DNA from: Dysgonomonas sp. 511
Lineage (GTDB): Bacteria; Bacteroidota; Bacteroidia; Bacteroidales; Dysgonomonadaceae
DNA: 64,000 nucleotides
Assembly: GCF_010501105.1 (NCBI RefSeq)
Contig: NZ_QVMQ01000012.1
Coordinates: 1 to 64,000, forward strand
Direction of reading: 5' to 3'
Program-made: the position numbers and the translations under genes
The notes under the pieces: generated by a model
The model's database searches: none
Seen by the model: the letters and a program-made list of their open reading frames with translations, nothing else
Told to the model about the DNA's origin: nothing
Shown here: positions 9,078-17,889 of the stretch, piece after piece
Position numbering within the stretch: the stretch's first letter is position 1
Layout: each line of letters begins with the position of its first letter

Positions 9078-9251
9078 ATGTGTATTTACAAAAACAAAAA
9101 ACCTGTAATCTTTTTAATAAAAAAATTACACGACTATTGCATTTTGAAAAAAAATATTCCTATCTTAAGGGATTTGCAATTCCCCGATGGAAGTGTTTGC
9201 GCGCGGCAAGGTAAAGAATCACTTAGTGTGTCTCTCTCTCTAGCAAAATAA
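9078..9251 (+). CDS. Possible 57-residue ORF behind an AGGAGG in a hairpin
   Basis: The ATG at 9078 is preceded at 7 bases by a perfect AGGAGG (9065-9070), which is unusual in Bacteroidota where Shine-Dalgarno sites are mostly weak. A -7-like TAGTTTTG lies at 8997-9004 and a weak AT hairpin plus T-run at 9279-9305. The product is basic (MCIYKNKKPVIFLIKKLHDY...), with no known relative. The AGGAGG sits in one arm of the 13-bp hairpin and may be there only as the partner of the CCTCCT arm. I consider this a low-confidence gene; the rest of 9252-9480 shows nothing. Confidence 0.2.
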   Translation: MCIYKNKKPVIFLIKKLHDYCILKKNIPILRDLQFPDGSVCARQGKESLSVSLSLAK

Positions 9252-9480
9252 AGCTAACCCCCAAATATTCAGGAGTTAAATACATAGACAATGTTGTATT
9301 TTTTGAGCCCTTTTGCATCTCTTAATCTAGTTCCTTCCTGCAAATGTAGAATAATTTTGCTAATTAGAAAAAAAATTATGCTTTATTATGCTTTGTGGGG
9401 AGGGGAAAGGATAAAGTTTTATTATAATATTACTTGTTTTGAGTAACGCCATTTCATGATCAGACAATTCTTGAATACGG

Positions 9481-9514
9481 CAAAAATAAATGTGGCGGTT
9501 TTAATGCCACATTT
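9481..9514 (-). terminator. Intrinsic terminator of the PUL operon
   Basis: A perfect 9-bp inverted repeat, AAATGTGGC (9488-9496) and GCCACATTT (9506-9514). On the minus strand it is followed by ATTTTTG. It lies 38 bases after the stop codon of the PL6 gene, the last gene of the PUL. Confidence 0.8.
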
Positions 9515-9551
9515 ACATGTCGTATAGCAGGGGGCTCGCTCTTGCCATCCA

Positions 9552-11153
9552 TTATCTTTCTGTTCTTTCCTTATTCGCTTTAAGTCTGGCTTTGAGTTCT
9601 TTGTCTGAAACTCCATTGTCGGCATAAGTTCCGGGAAATACACCGCCACACCACAATGGCCCTACGTCGGCACGTGTCAATGGTTTTCCTGTAATACCTC
9701 CTTGGGTAATAGCCTCAAAATCTATGTCCAAGCCTTGAATAGCTTTCATGCGCAACTCGAATTTTCCGTTGGACAATATGTCTTTTGAAGGGTATATTCT
9801 ACCATCGGAAAACGTGGTTTCAAACGGTTTATTTTCAAATCCTTTGGGGTCGGATATTAAGCCTGAGGCACATCCTGTGTAAAAGTTTTGCTCCCATTGT
9901 TGCTGTCCAGCAATATTGTGTTCATCGCAAAAAACAGTATAATCACTTTTTTTGCTGGGCGATGCAAAAAATATATTCCCTGCAAAGCGAATATCGTAAG
10001 GAAGCTTCGTCCTGTCGCCAAAAGCTTTTATCCTCTGTGGGTATAGTGGGCTGAAATGAATATCGTAGCCATTGTTGTCGGCGAAGATATTTCCCACAAC
10101 ATCAATATTATAAGCCAGAGCATGTTCGCTTTCCGGCGGGCCGGGATTGAAGTAAAGAGCCGCATTACCCCGCGATGCGATAGTATTAGGCAGGCTAAAG
10201 TAATTGTTGGCAATGATGTGGCCGCTTCCCCACACGAACATTCCACCGTATTCAAACCTACGGTCACTCCCTATAAAGAAGTTGTTGATTGCTACCTGAC
10301 GGTCGCCATGCCGGAAATTCAGCGTGCCTCTACAGTTCAGTATGGTATTGTTTAAATAGATATTTTCGGTAGACTTGCCGGTAATAATTTCCGGTTCGGA
10401 ATCCTGCCTTTCGAAGAGGTTGTGATCGACAAGGCAACGCCCGTAATCTTTTCGCCAATAACCTATCCTGATGCCCCCACCGGCATTGCCTACTTTTTTA
10501 GGATTCGAAAAATAACAATGGTCTATACGATGATACATCGGGACGCCCGCTTCTCCCGTTTCACTCTTTTTGGGGGTGTTGTTCAAATTTATTACCTGAT
10601 CGTAGGTCGTCTTTTCAATAAAAGCACAGTGGTCTATACGGCAATGCTGAGGCACATTCCCTTTTTCGTCGAGCGAAGTGGTTATCCATGCCGAATCTGC
10701 CGTATCGAAGCGATGAAACAGGCATCCGCTCACCCTGACGTGGCTTCCGTATATGGCTACTAAGCCCGGCCCGTGCGATCTCCACTCTGATTGATTGCGT
10801 GTGCCGTCGCGAAATACAATGCCCTTCAATACAATATAGTTGCCTCTCAGTTCTACTTTTACATCACCCGTAAAGCTTACCTTACCGGGATTCTGAGCGC
10901 GTATTACTATAGAATCGCCAAGAATACCTGATTCTGAAACTATCAGTTTAATATTGTGATACTTACCATCGGTTAAAATGATTTCGGTTCCGGAATCGGG
11001 TTTCAAAGAGCCTACCGCCTGTTCCAACTCGGCAGTTGAGGAAACTGTAATTTGCCTGTCTTCTACTTTATTTTCCTCGTGAGGGATGACCGAAGCCATC
11101 CCGCATGAAGAAACAAGTATTGATAATATTATAAATACAAATCTTGTCGCCAT
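9552..11153 (-). CDS. PL6-family polysaccharide lyase lipoprotein (chondroitinase B-like)
   Basis: 533 residues, with an SPII lipobox ending at Cys17 (SILVSSC). The body is a right-handed parallel beta-helix of the chondroitinase B / alginate lyase family PL6, with repeated RIDHC, VDHNLFE and NTILNCRGTL turns. Calcium ligands expected for PL6 are seen as Asn223, Glu253 and Glu255 (NAGGG; SEPEIITGKS), the Bronsted base Lys260 and the catalytic Arg281 in FRHGD. As I recall the Pedobacter heparinus enzyme (Asn213, Glu243, Glu245, Lys250, Arg271, Glu333), every position is shifted by exactly +10. The length is that of a one-domain chondroitinase B rather than two-domain alginate lyases. The enzyme cleaves uronic-acid glycans by beta-elimination, probably at the cell surface. 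It is the last gene of the PUL, separated from susD by a 194-bp hairpin repeat that reaches to 4 bases before the start codon. Family is firm; dermatan sulfate as substrate is inference. Confidence 0.88.
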   Translation of the reverse strand: MATRFVFIILSILVSSCGMASVIPHEENKVEDRQITVSSTAELEQAVGSLKPDSGTEIILTDGKYHNIKLIVSESGILGDSIVIRAQNPGKVSFTGDVKVELRGNYIVLKGIVFRDGTRNQSEWRSHGPGLVAIYGSHVRVSGCLFHRFDTADSAWITTSLDEKGNVPQHCRIDHCAFIEKTTYDQVINLNNTPKKSETGEAGVPMYHRIDHCYFSNPKKVGNAGGGIRIGYWRKDYGRCLVDHNLFERQDSEPEIITGKSTENIYLNNTILNCRGTLNFRHGDRQVAINNFFIGSDRRFEYGGMFVWGSGHIIANNYFSLPNTIASRGNAALYFNPGPPESEHALAYNIDVVGNIFADNNGYDIHFSPLYPQRIKAFGDRTKLPYDIRFAGNIFFASPSKKSDYTVFCDEHNIAGQQQWEQNFYTGCASGLISDPKGFENKPFETTFSDGRIYPSKDILSNGKFELRMKAIQGLDIDFEAITQGGITGKPLTRADVGPLWCGGVFPGTYADNGVSDKELKARLKANKERTER

Positions 11154-11157
11154 TTCA

Positions 11158-11351
11158 GAGTCTGTTTAAATTTTATAGCAGAACTTTTTTATAGCTATTT
11201 TTAGATGGATTTTACGTGTTTTGCTCGCTGGTTTAGCGGGCTAAACCGAGAGTAAAATATGGGAAATACGCTAAAAAGAGCATAAAAAAGTTGCTAAGAA
11301 CTATACTAAAGAACCTATAAGAAATATTTTCGCTAAAATTTAATCAGGCTC
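11158..11351. repeat. Long-hairpin (MITE/REP-like) repeat, copy A
   Basis: Ends GAGTCTGTTTAAATTTTA and TAAAATTTAATCAGGCTC are inverted repeats, directly flanked by TCA on both sides (11155-11157, 11352-11354), which looks like a 3-bp target duplication. The interior is nearly palindromic over its full length, with a perfect apex stem GGTTTAGC (11230-11237) / GCTAAACC (11240-11247). It fills the gap between the susD stop and the PL6 start codon and so supplies the whole leader of the PL6 gene. Related copies are at 29991, 39887 and 62830. Confidence 0.85.
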
Positions 11352-11362
11352 TCAATACTTTT

Positions 11363-13039
11363 TTATTTGTCCGAGCCTGCCCATTCCGGTTTTTGGTTCA
11401 GTTTTTTATTTATAGTAACTTCCTGAAGCGGATAAGGCAGCGACAGATGCTTTGCCGGATTGAAGTTGTTTGCCGAGCGCAGATAAGAAACATGCTGGTC
11501 GTTTGTTGCAACAAATCCCGCAGTACCTTGTATCACCGTTTTCTGGTAATCGAGCCTCTCCTTCAGTTTCCCCCAGCGAACCAGGTCGTGGCGGCGAATG
11601 CCCTCGAAACAGAGTTCGCGCATACGTTCTATCACCAATTCGTTGAAGAACGCTTCTTTAGAGCCTGTAATACCAGCATCGGCATCGGGCAGTCCGGCAC
11701 GGTTACGCACCTTGTCCAAAGCATCGATAGCTGCCTGCGACGGGCCGTCGTTCACCTCGTTGTCGGCTTCGGCAAACATCAATAATACATCGGAATAACG
11801 CAAAACCGGAGAATTTACACAAGTAAAGTTATAATTTTGTTCCGATGCCTTTTCGAGTAGTATGTAGCTCTCGCGTTTCCCCTGATTGGGTATGTCTATA
11901 TCATTATAATCCTGCGGTTCCCAACGGCGGAATTTGCCGGGACAATAGAATGCTTCGAGAAGTCCCTGCCGGGCTATATTACCTTCGTTATACTGCATTC
12001 CGGGAACATTCCACGCCTTGCGCACATCACTATCGTCATAAGAATTGGTCAACACCGGCGAAGCGTTGAGCATAGAGTAAGAGCTAGGTCCTTCTGTTCC
12101 GCCTGCGAGTATGAAACGTAAACCATTGAGTCCGCCTACACGCCCATTTACCATAAGCCCCATCTGACGGAGATAACCAAACGAAATCTCGAATAAAGAC
12201 TCCTTGGTGTCATATGTATTTTGCACATAGTTCAAGAAATGCCTGCGATAGCCGTTTTCTCCATTACTTTCCTGCATCAGATCGTGCCAGCCGTCAGTCA
12301 TTATAATATCACAATGCTCCCGTGCCAGTTTATAAGCTGATTTATCCTGTAGGGGATATCCGGCACGCTTGAGGTACATACGAGCCAATAGTCCATGTGC
12401 AGCCATTTTATTTGCTCGGCCGGGAGTGTATTCTTTATCGTTAGAGTGGTAAAGGTATTCGGCTGCAAAAAGCAAATCGTCTTTGATAAAGTCATATATT
12501 TCGGCAAGCGAAGCTGCTTCTACATGATTATAACTTTGGTCTTTAGATGATTCTTTTCTTATAGGCACTTCCTCGAACCAGCTTGTAAGATTGAGATAGC
12601 TGAATCCCCTGATAAAGCGAGCTTCGGCCAGATACCGATTGTATTCATCTTCGGGGAAACCGGTGCTGAGGTTTTCCATAAAAAGATTTGCCAGGTTGAT
12701 AGAGTTGTATAATGCCGCCCACAGGTTGGCGATGCTTACATCCGATGCCGTATGGCGATAGAGGCTTACCGACCAGTTGTCGTTGCCGCGGCGGTTATAA
12801 TATCCTTCATCGGCACCGGCATCGAACTGGATAAGGGCTTGACCGAAAACATTGTCGCTTGCCAATACACTATACATTCCGGCTAATCCGATTTCTACTT
12901 CGGTCTTTGTAGAATAAAATGTTTCCGGTTTGATATAAGATTTCGGATCTTCGGTAAGAAAATCATCACAACTTGTCATTGTCATACCCGATACAAAAAG
13001 GGCGAAGGCAATGCTTATATATTTTTTTAAATCTTTCAT
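11363..13039 (-). CDS. SusD/RagB-family glycan-binding lipoprotein
   Basis: 558 residues. The lipobox ends at Cys24 (GMTMTSC), followed by the typical CDDFLTEDP start of SusD proteins. The helical TPR-like body is evident (FYSTKTEVEIGLAGMYSVL; NLANLFMENLS; YLAEARFIRGFSYLNL near 150-165), and the C-terminal SusD signature appears as SPVLRYSDVLLMFAEADNEV with ELVIERMRELCFEGIRRHDLVRWG. SusD proteins sit on the outer face of the outer membrane as a lid over SusC and bind oligosaccharide. The gene follows susC by 22 bases in the same operon, so the two form one complex. The length is normal for the family. Substrate must be inferred from the neighbouring PL6 and GH88 enzymes. Confidence 0.95.
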   Translation of the reverse strand: MKDLKKYISIAFALFVSGMTMTSCDDFLTEDPKSYIKPETFYSTKTEVEIGLAGMYSVLASDNVFGQALIQFDAGADEGYYNRRGNDNWSVSLYRHTASDVSIANLWAALYNSINLANLFMENLSTGFPEDEYNRYLAEARFIRGFSYLNLTSWFEEVPIRKESSKDQSYNHVEAASLAEIYDFIKDDLLFAAEYLYHSNDKEYTPGRANKMAAHGLLARMYLKRAGYPLQDKSAYKLAREHCDIIMTDGWHDLMQESNGENGYRRHFLNYVQNTYDTKESLFEISFGYLRQMGLMVNGRVGGLNGLRFILAGGTEGPSSYSMLNASPVLTNSYDDSDVRKAWNVPGMQYNEGNIARQGLLEAFYCPGKFRRWEPQDYNDIDIPNQGKRESYILLEKASEQNYNFTCVNSPVLRYSDVLLMFAEADNEVNDGPSQAAIDALDKVRNRAGLPDADAGITGSKEAFFNELVIERMRELCFEGIRRHDLVRWGKLKERLDYQKTVIQGTAGFVATNDQHVSYLRSANNFNPAKHLSLPYPLQEVTINKKLNQKPEWAGSDK

Positions 13040-13061
13040 TGTCTATAAATTTTTCAAATTA

Positions 13062-16000
13062 TCAGAACATAATATCTATACCACCCATAAAGGTCACACT
13101 TTGCGGATAGGCCGAGTAATCTAAGCGAGGTGTAAGCGCACCGTATTTACCTACCGATACATCCGGATCGTAGCCCGAATATTTAGTCCAGGTAACGAGG
13201 TTTTGCGCCGATACATATACACGCATTTTGTTTATTTTCAACTTGCTGGTCAAAGATACCGGCAGGGTATAACCCAAAGAAACCGATTTCAGCCTCAGGT
13301 ACGAACCGTCTTCAACATACCGGCTGTCTACCTGATTGCCTTTGGGTGGCATACCGAAAATTGTTTCATAGCGCACGCCATTAATATCGCCTTCGGTATG
13401 GTATGGAGACCAGTAGTCGCCTACTTTGGCTAGTACATTGTAGCGTTTGTTCTCTGCAATACCTACAGCAGTATTGGTCGCATTAAGTATTTTCCCTCCG
13501 TAAGACCATTGGAAGAATACTTGCATATCGAAGTTTTTGGCGATGACAAAGTCGTTGGTGAAACCTCCGATATGTTTCGGATTGGTGTTGCCGAGTACTA
13601 CACGGTCGAGCTCGTTGATAGTACCATCGTTATTCTGATCTACAAATTTGACATTCCCCGGTGCTACATTCGCACCATTGTCGGGTATTCCGGGTTTCAG
13701 GGTAAATGTGCCGTTAGTGGCATCGTAGTTGAAATCGTTCCATGAATAAAGCCCGTCATACTGCAACCCGTATATTTGTCCTACAGGCCGGCCTACTTTG
13801 GTTATGTAAGCGTGTTCGGCAATCGGGCCATAAAAGTTAGGATTGGTATAGATGGCGTCCTGTCCGTCGTTGAGTTTAAGTACCTTGTTGCGGTTAAAAG
13901 ATATATTGAACGACGATGTCCATTTAAAGTCCGGTATGTCGATATTTACAGTATTGAGCGTAAACTCAAGCCCCTGATTGGATACCTTTCCTACATTTTG
14001 TTGCACTCGGTCGAATCCGGTGCTGAGAGCCATATCAGCGTTCAACAGCAAGTCGGAAGTCTCCTTGTAATAATAATCTAACACAATGTCTATTCTGTTT
14101 CGCAAAAGCCACAAGTCGAGACCAACATTGGCGTGTGATGTCGTTTCCCATTTAAGGTCGGGAACCCCAAGATTTGCCAAGTACACGCCTGGAGTATATT
14201 TTTCGCCATCTCCCCACACATAACCACTTTCGGAGTTGATATTGAGGTAGCTGATGTGTGCATAGTCAGATATACGGTTGTTGCCTGTAAGTCCCCATCC
14301 GGCACGTAGCTTCAGGTTGCTGAGCCAGTTGAAGTCTTTCATAAACTCTTCTTCGGTCACACGCCAGGCTCCCGAAAAAGATGGGAAATAGCCCCAACGG
14401 TTGTCTTTGTTGAACTTGGATGAACCATCGGCACGGAAGTTTGCCTGAAACAAGTATTTATCCTTATATCCATAGTTTATCCGTCCGAATGCCGAAGCCA
14501 TCGTATTGCCTCCCTGATATGTTTCGGGCAAAGCCGGGGATGTACCAAGCTGTATCTTGTCGATGCCGAAAATATCGGTAGGGAACTGGGTGTTTTTTGT
14601 ATATACAGTCTGCGACCTTTGTTTAGTAGCCTCCACACCTACGAGGGCATCGAAGTTGTGCTGCCGTTTTTTGAGTTTATAGGCAAGGGTGTTCGAGCTG
14701 GAAAGCATATAATTCTTAGCTTGATTGACCGAGCCGTTGATGCCATCATTGTCGCGCATACCCTGTTGTGTTTCTTCTCCATAGAATACAGAATTCTTGC
14801 TGTTGCTTACCTGATAGTTGGCCGAAAGATTGAGTACAAAATGTTTGCCGAAACTGCGCCGCAAAGAAACGACTCCGCGTGTTACATCCTGTTTCCTTTG
14901 ACGATCGGTGTTTTGAAGGTTTTTTACAGGATTGTAAAGATACTTAAATCCTTCATCTTCCGGGTCGTAACCGCCTACCTGCATACCATCGTCGTTTATA
15001 GGCTCTACCGGGCGATACTGCAATGCATCGCGAATAACGCTTGTGTAATTGTTGCCCGAAACATCGAGTCCTCCTTTCTGATTGTGCGAATAGTGCAATT
15101 GTGCCGTCAGGGTTGTATGTTTTCCTATCTTATGAGTAATTTTAAGGTTGTTTGTCAATTTCTTGAAATCGGTATTGAGCAACGTTCCTTTTTCGTAGAG
15201 ATACTCGCCCGAATAATATATAGATGTACCTTTATTACCTCCGCTGATAGTAAAGTTAGCCTTGTTGTAGCTTGCAGTGCGGAATATTTCATCCTGCCAA
15301 CTAGTGCCTTTAACGCCTCTGTACAGCTCCGGGTTGTCCCATGTATTTACAAATTGCCTCACCTTTTCTCCGGGAGTGTAACCATCTGCAGCATAAGCTA
15401 CTTCCTGCTGATAGCGAACATAGTCGTATGGCCCCAGCACCTCTATACGCGATGGTATCCACGATACGCCACTGTTGAGGTTCACCGATATGTCGGTACG
15501 TCCGTCTATCCGTCCGGTTTTGGTAGTAATCAGTATTACGCCATTTGCTCCGCGCGAACCATAGATAGCTGTAGAAGAAGCATCTTTAAGTACATCTATA
15601 TCCTTAATGTCTCTTGTGGAGATAGTTGCCGGATCGAAATTTTCGAGTGGAATACCATCTACCACATACAGGGGAGAGTTGTCGCCGGTGATGGAGTTGC
15701 CACCACGGATTACTATATTCAAGCCTTCGCCGGGTGTACCGTCGACAGAGCTTACCTGTACGCCGGCCACACGGCCAGCCAAAGCCTGGTCGAAGTTTGA
15801 TGTGGCCGTATTCACTATGTCGCCGCCGGAGATAGAACTTACAGCACCCGTGAGGTCGCGCCTGGCCATTGTGCCATATCCAATGGCAACTACCTCTTTC
15901 ATCTGGAATGCCTCAACTTCAAGTGTTATGTCGAAATGCTTTTTTTGACCCACCTTTTCTGTAGCGGGCAGGTAACCCAAAAACTTAACTTCGAATACAT

Positions 16001-16208
16001 CGGAGCTATTCATGCCATCGAGGGCAAACTTTCCATCGGCATCGGTTGTCGTTACTTTTTTCGAATTTTTCACTATCACCATTGCACCGGGCAAGGGTTC
16101 TCCGCTCTCGTCGCGTACAACTCCTGTTATTTTTACCTGCGAATAAAGACTTGTCGTACATACAAGAAATATGAAACAGGTAGTTATATATTTTATAATT
16201 TTCTTCAT
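13062..16208 (-). CDS. SusC/RagA-family TonB-dependent outer-membrane transporter
   Basis: 1048 residues, starting at MKKIIKYITTCF with a signal peptide ending near SLYSQ. Residues about 24-105 are a carboxypeptidase-like regulatory domain (VKITGVVRDESGEPLPGAMV). The plug follows (AIGYGTMARRDLTGAVSSI, RGGNSITGDNSPLYVVDG, DASSTAIYGSRGANGVILI near 110-230), and the rest is the 22-strand beta-barrel with an aromatic C terminus (VTFMGGIDIMF). It imports oligosaccharides across the outer membrane using TonB energy, paired with the SusD encoded 22 bases downstream. A surface lipoprotein gene lies 26 bases upstream. No frameshift is seen and length is typical. Confidence 0.96.
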   Translation of the reverse strand: MKKIIKYITTCFIFLVCTTSLYSQVKITGVVRDESGEPLPGAMVIVKNSKKVTTTDADGKFALDGMNSSDVFEVKFLGYLPATEKVGQKKHFDITLEVEAFQMKEVVAIGYGTMARRDLTGAVSSISGGDIVNTATSNFDQALAGRVAGVQVSSVDGTPGEGLNIVIRGGNSITGDNSPLYVVDGIPLENFDPATISTRDIKDIDVLKDASSTAIYGSRGANGVILITTKTGRIDGRTDISVNLNSGVSWIPSRIEVLGPYDYVRYQQEVAYAADGYTPGEKVRQFVNTWDNPELYRGVKGTSWQDEIFRTASYNKANFTISGGNKGTSIYYSGEYLYEKGTLLNTDFKKLTNNLKITHKIGKHTTLTAQLHYSHNQKGGLDVSGNNYTSVIRDALQYRPVEPINDDGMQVGGYDPEDEGFKYLYNPVKNLQNTDRQRKQDVTRGVVSLRRSFGKHFVLNLSANYQVSNSKNSVFYGEETQQGMRDNDGINGSVNQAKNYMLSSSNTLAYKLKKRQHNFDALVGVEATKQRSQTVYTKNTQFPTDIFGIDKIQLGTSPALPETYQGGNTMASAFGRINYGYKDKYLFQANFRADGSSKFNKDNRWGYFPSFSGAWRVTEEEFMKDFNWLSNLKLRAGWGLTGNNRISDYAHISYLNINSESGYVWGDGEKYTPGVYLANLGVPDLKWETTSHANVGLDLWLLRNRIDIVLDYYYKETSDLLLNADMALSTGFDRVQQNVGKVSNQGLEFTLNTVNIDIPDFKWTSSFNISFNRNKVLKLNDGQDAIYTNPNFYGPIAEHAYITKVGRPVGQIYGLQYDGLYSWNDFNYDATNGTFTLKPGIPDNGANVAPGNVKFVDQNNDGTINELDRVVLGNTNPKHIGGFTNDFVIAKNFDMQVFFQWSYGGKILNATNTAVGIAENKRYNVLAKVGDYWSPYHTEGDINGVRYETIFGMPPKGNQVDSRYVEDGSYLRLKSVSLGYTLPVSLTSKLKINKMRVYVSAQNLVTWTKYSGYDPDVSVGKYGALTPRLDYSAYPQSVTFMGGIDIMF

Positions 16209-16234
16209 CTTCTGATTTGTTTTCGTGTGTTTAT

Positions 16235-17803
16235 CTATTCACTTCTCTCTGTAGCTTTGTAATATACGTCGGAAATCTTATATCTTCCGGGACGGTTATA
16301 TTTGCCATCGAAAGTAACTGTACCTGTAAAGTTGCTGAAATGTACAAAGGCAAGTGTAAACTCATCTTCGTTTTTCCACTCTTCGAGGTCGAGAACGCAT
16401 TTAATCCATTTCTTATCGTTATTCTTGCTCGAATCTTTAAGGTCTTTTGCCTGGTCGTTTTGTGTGCTGCCATTTACTGATACAAGTACATTAGTTCCCG
16501 GATAAGGAAGTCCTGTAAACTCGGTGCCGAGCGTTGTTCCGTTAGATATTTGAGCTTTTACCCGGTCGCTCACATCTACCCACGTAGCCAGATCGGGATC
16601 GCTCATTGTGCGTGTAAAATTGGTCGAAACCATTATTTTTACCTGCGTAGTTATCAGGCCTGAAGCAGAAAGGTAAGTAAGGTATTCATTGCCAATCCAC
16701 ATGGTTGCCGACAAAGCGAATCCGTAATTGTAATCCGAAAGCTTTTGAGGAGTCATCACCACCCACGATAGATGGGGTTTCTGAATAGAATTTGATCCCG
16801 ACAGCGTTGGGTTATTCATTATCGAATAATTATTTTTAAGAGCCGCAGGCCTTTCGCTTGCCGCAGGTGCCGCCGCAGCCTGACGATCCCAAGGTTTGTA
16901 AGATGGTTGGCTTCCTACTTCTTTTACAAACTTAATATAGCCGTCATTCCAGTTTTCTGCCGCAAAAGTAGGGGTGAAGAAATATTTTTCCTGCAATGGC
17001 AAATCAACAGGTGTAGACGAAACCACGATTGTAATAATATCGGTACTTCCATGGAATACAGCTTCTTCACCATTCAGTGTGTTTGTAACTATAATTGTGG
17101 GGGTCAGACTTACCTGTTCCGAAGGAGCATAGCCTTGTTTGAGCCAGATCGCACCTGTGTTGGCGTCTATTTCCAATTTGTCGGTATCGCTTCCAAGCGA
17201 AAATGTTACATTAGGGTTACCCGAAGGCATATACGCTTTTGTAGTCTTCTTTCCGCTGCCGATAACAAGGTTTTGTGCCATAGGAATATAAATGAGGGCA
17301 GAAGGTAGCAGTGGTTGTACTTTGAGCTTAAAAGCTTTAGGGAAAAGTGTACTGTATTCTTCGCCCTGATGCACTACGGTAACCTTTATGTCGAAATAAT
17401 AATCGCCATAATCGAATGGATTCCCTGCCGCTATGGTTATCGTACCGGCATGGCGGTAATTGATGACCTCTATAGGGTTGCCTTCGCTGTCTTTACCAAC
17501 CTCTACCATTACGGGGTTGGCTATCTCTACATAGCTCATATATGCATCGCTAAGTTGCTGTCCTTCGGCATTCGTACCTCCTACAATTTCGAATGTGGGT
17601 ATAAGTCCGCCCGTTTCCACGGTAGGCAATCCGCTCTTTATCAAACCGTTTTCGCGTGCATTTACCACCTCAGCATACACCAGATTGCGCGGTGTTACGT
17701 CCGAAGAGGAAAGTTTCTGGTCGTCGATAAATGTATCGTCTGTACATCCGTACAGAAGCGATAACGCCCAAAAACAAATAAAAATAATTTTCCATTGTTT
17801 CAT
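16235..17803 (-). CDS. Surface glycan-binding-type lipoprotein of the PUL
   Basis: 522 residues, with an SPII lipobox ending at Cys20 (LSLLYGC) followed by an acidic start (TDDTFIDD), the usual form of surface-exposed Bacteroidota lipoproteins. The N-terminal half has Ig/cadherin-like beta segments (GTITIAAGNPFDYGDYYFDIKVTV; FSLGSDTDKLEIDANTGAIW). After a Pro/Ala-rich linker near 320-335, the C-terminal half looks like a jelly-roll binding domain (LSWVVMTPQ...WVDVSDRVKAQI...DEFTLAFVHFSNF). It may correspond to the DUF4958-type proteins of PULs, but I cannot confirm that. The location directly upstream of susC is where SusE/SGBP-like glycan binders are often encoded. Binding of the PUL substrate at the cell surface is inferred from context. 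Confidence 0.72.
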   Translation of the reverse strand: MKQWKIIFICFWALSLLYGCTDDTFIDDQKLSSSDVTPRNLVYAEVVNARENGLIKSGLPTVETGGLIPTFEIVGGTNAEGQQLSDAYMSYVEIANPVMVEVGKDSEGNPIEVINYRHAGTITIAAGNPFDYGDYYFDIKVTVVHQGEEYSTLFPKAFKLKVQPLLPSALIYIPMAQNLVIGSGKKTTKAYMPSGNPNVTFSLGSDTDKLEIDANTGAIWLKQGYAPSEQVSLTPTIIVTNTLNGEEAVFHGSTDIITIVVSSTPVDLPLQEKYFFTPTFAAENWNDGYIKFVKEVGSQPSYKPWDRQAAAAPAASERPAALKNNYSIMNNPTLSGSNSIQKPHLSWVVMTPQKLSDYNYGFALSATMWIGNEYLTYLSASGLITTQVKIMVSTNFTRTMSDPDLATWVDVSDRVKAQISNGTTLGTEFTGLPYPGTNVLVSVNGSTQNDQAKDLKDSSKNNDKKWIKCVLDLEEWKNEDEFTLAFVHFSNFTGTVTFDGKYNRPGRYKISDVYYKATERSE

Positions 17804-17889
17804 AGGTAATAAATATTTAGGTTATAAAAAATATGAAAAACGAAGTAATTGTGTAAATATTTAAACAAGTACTGAGTGATTCTGTAATG

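Noticed and set aside
14619..15800. Long plus-strand reading frame (393 codons) opposite susC
   Set aside because: It is the antisense shadow of a certain SusC gene; the translated product has no signal, domain or composition expected of a real protein.
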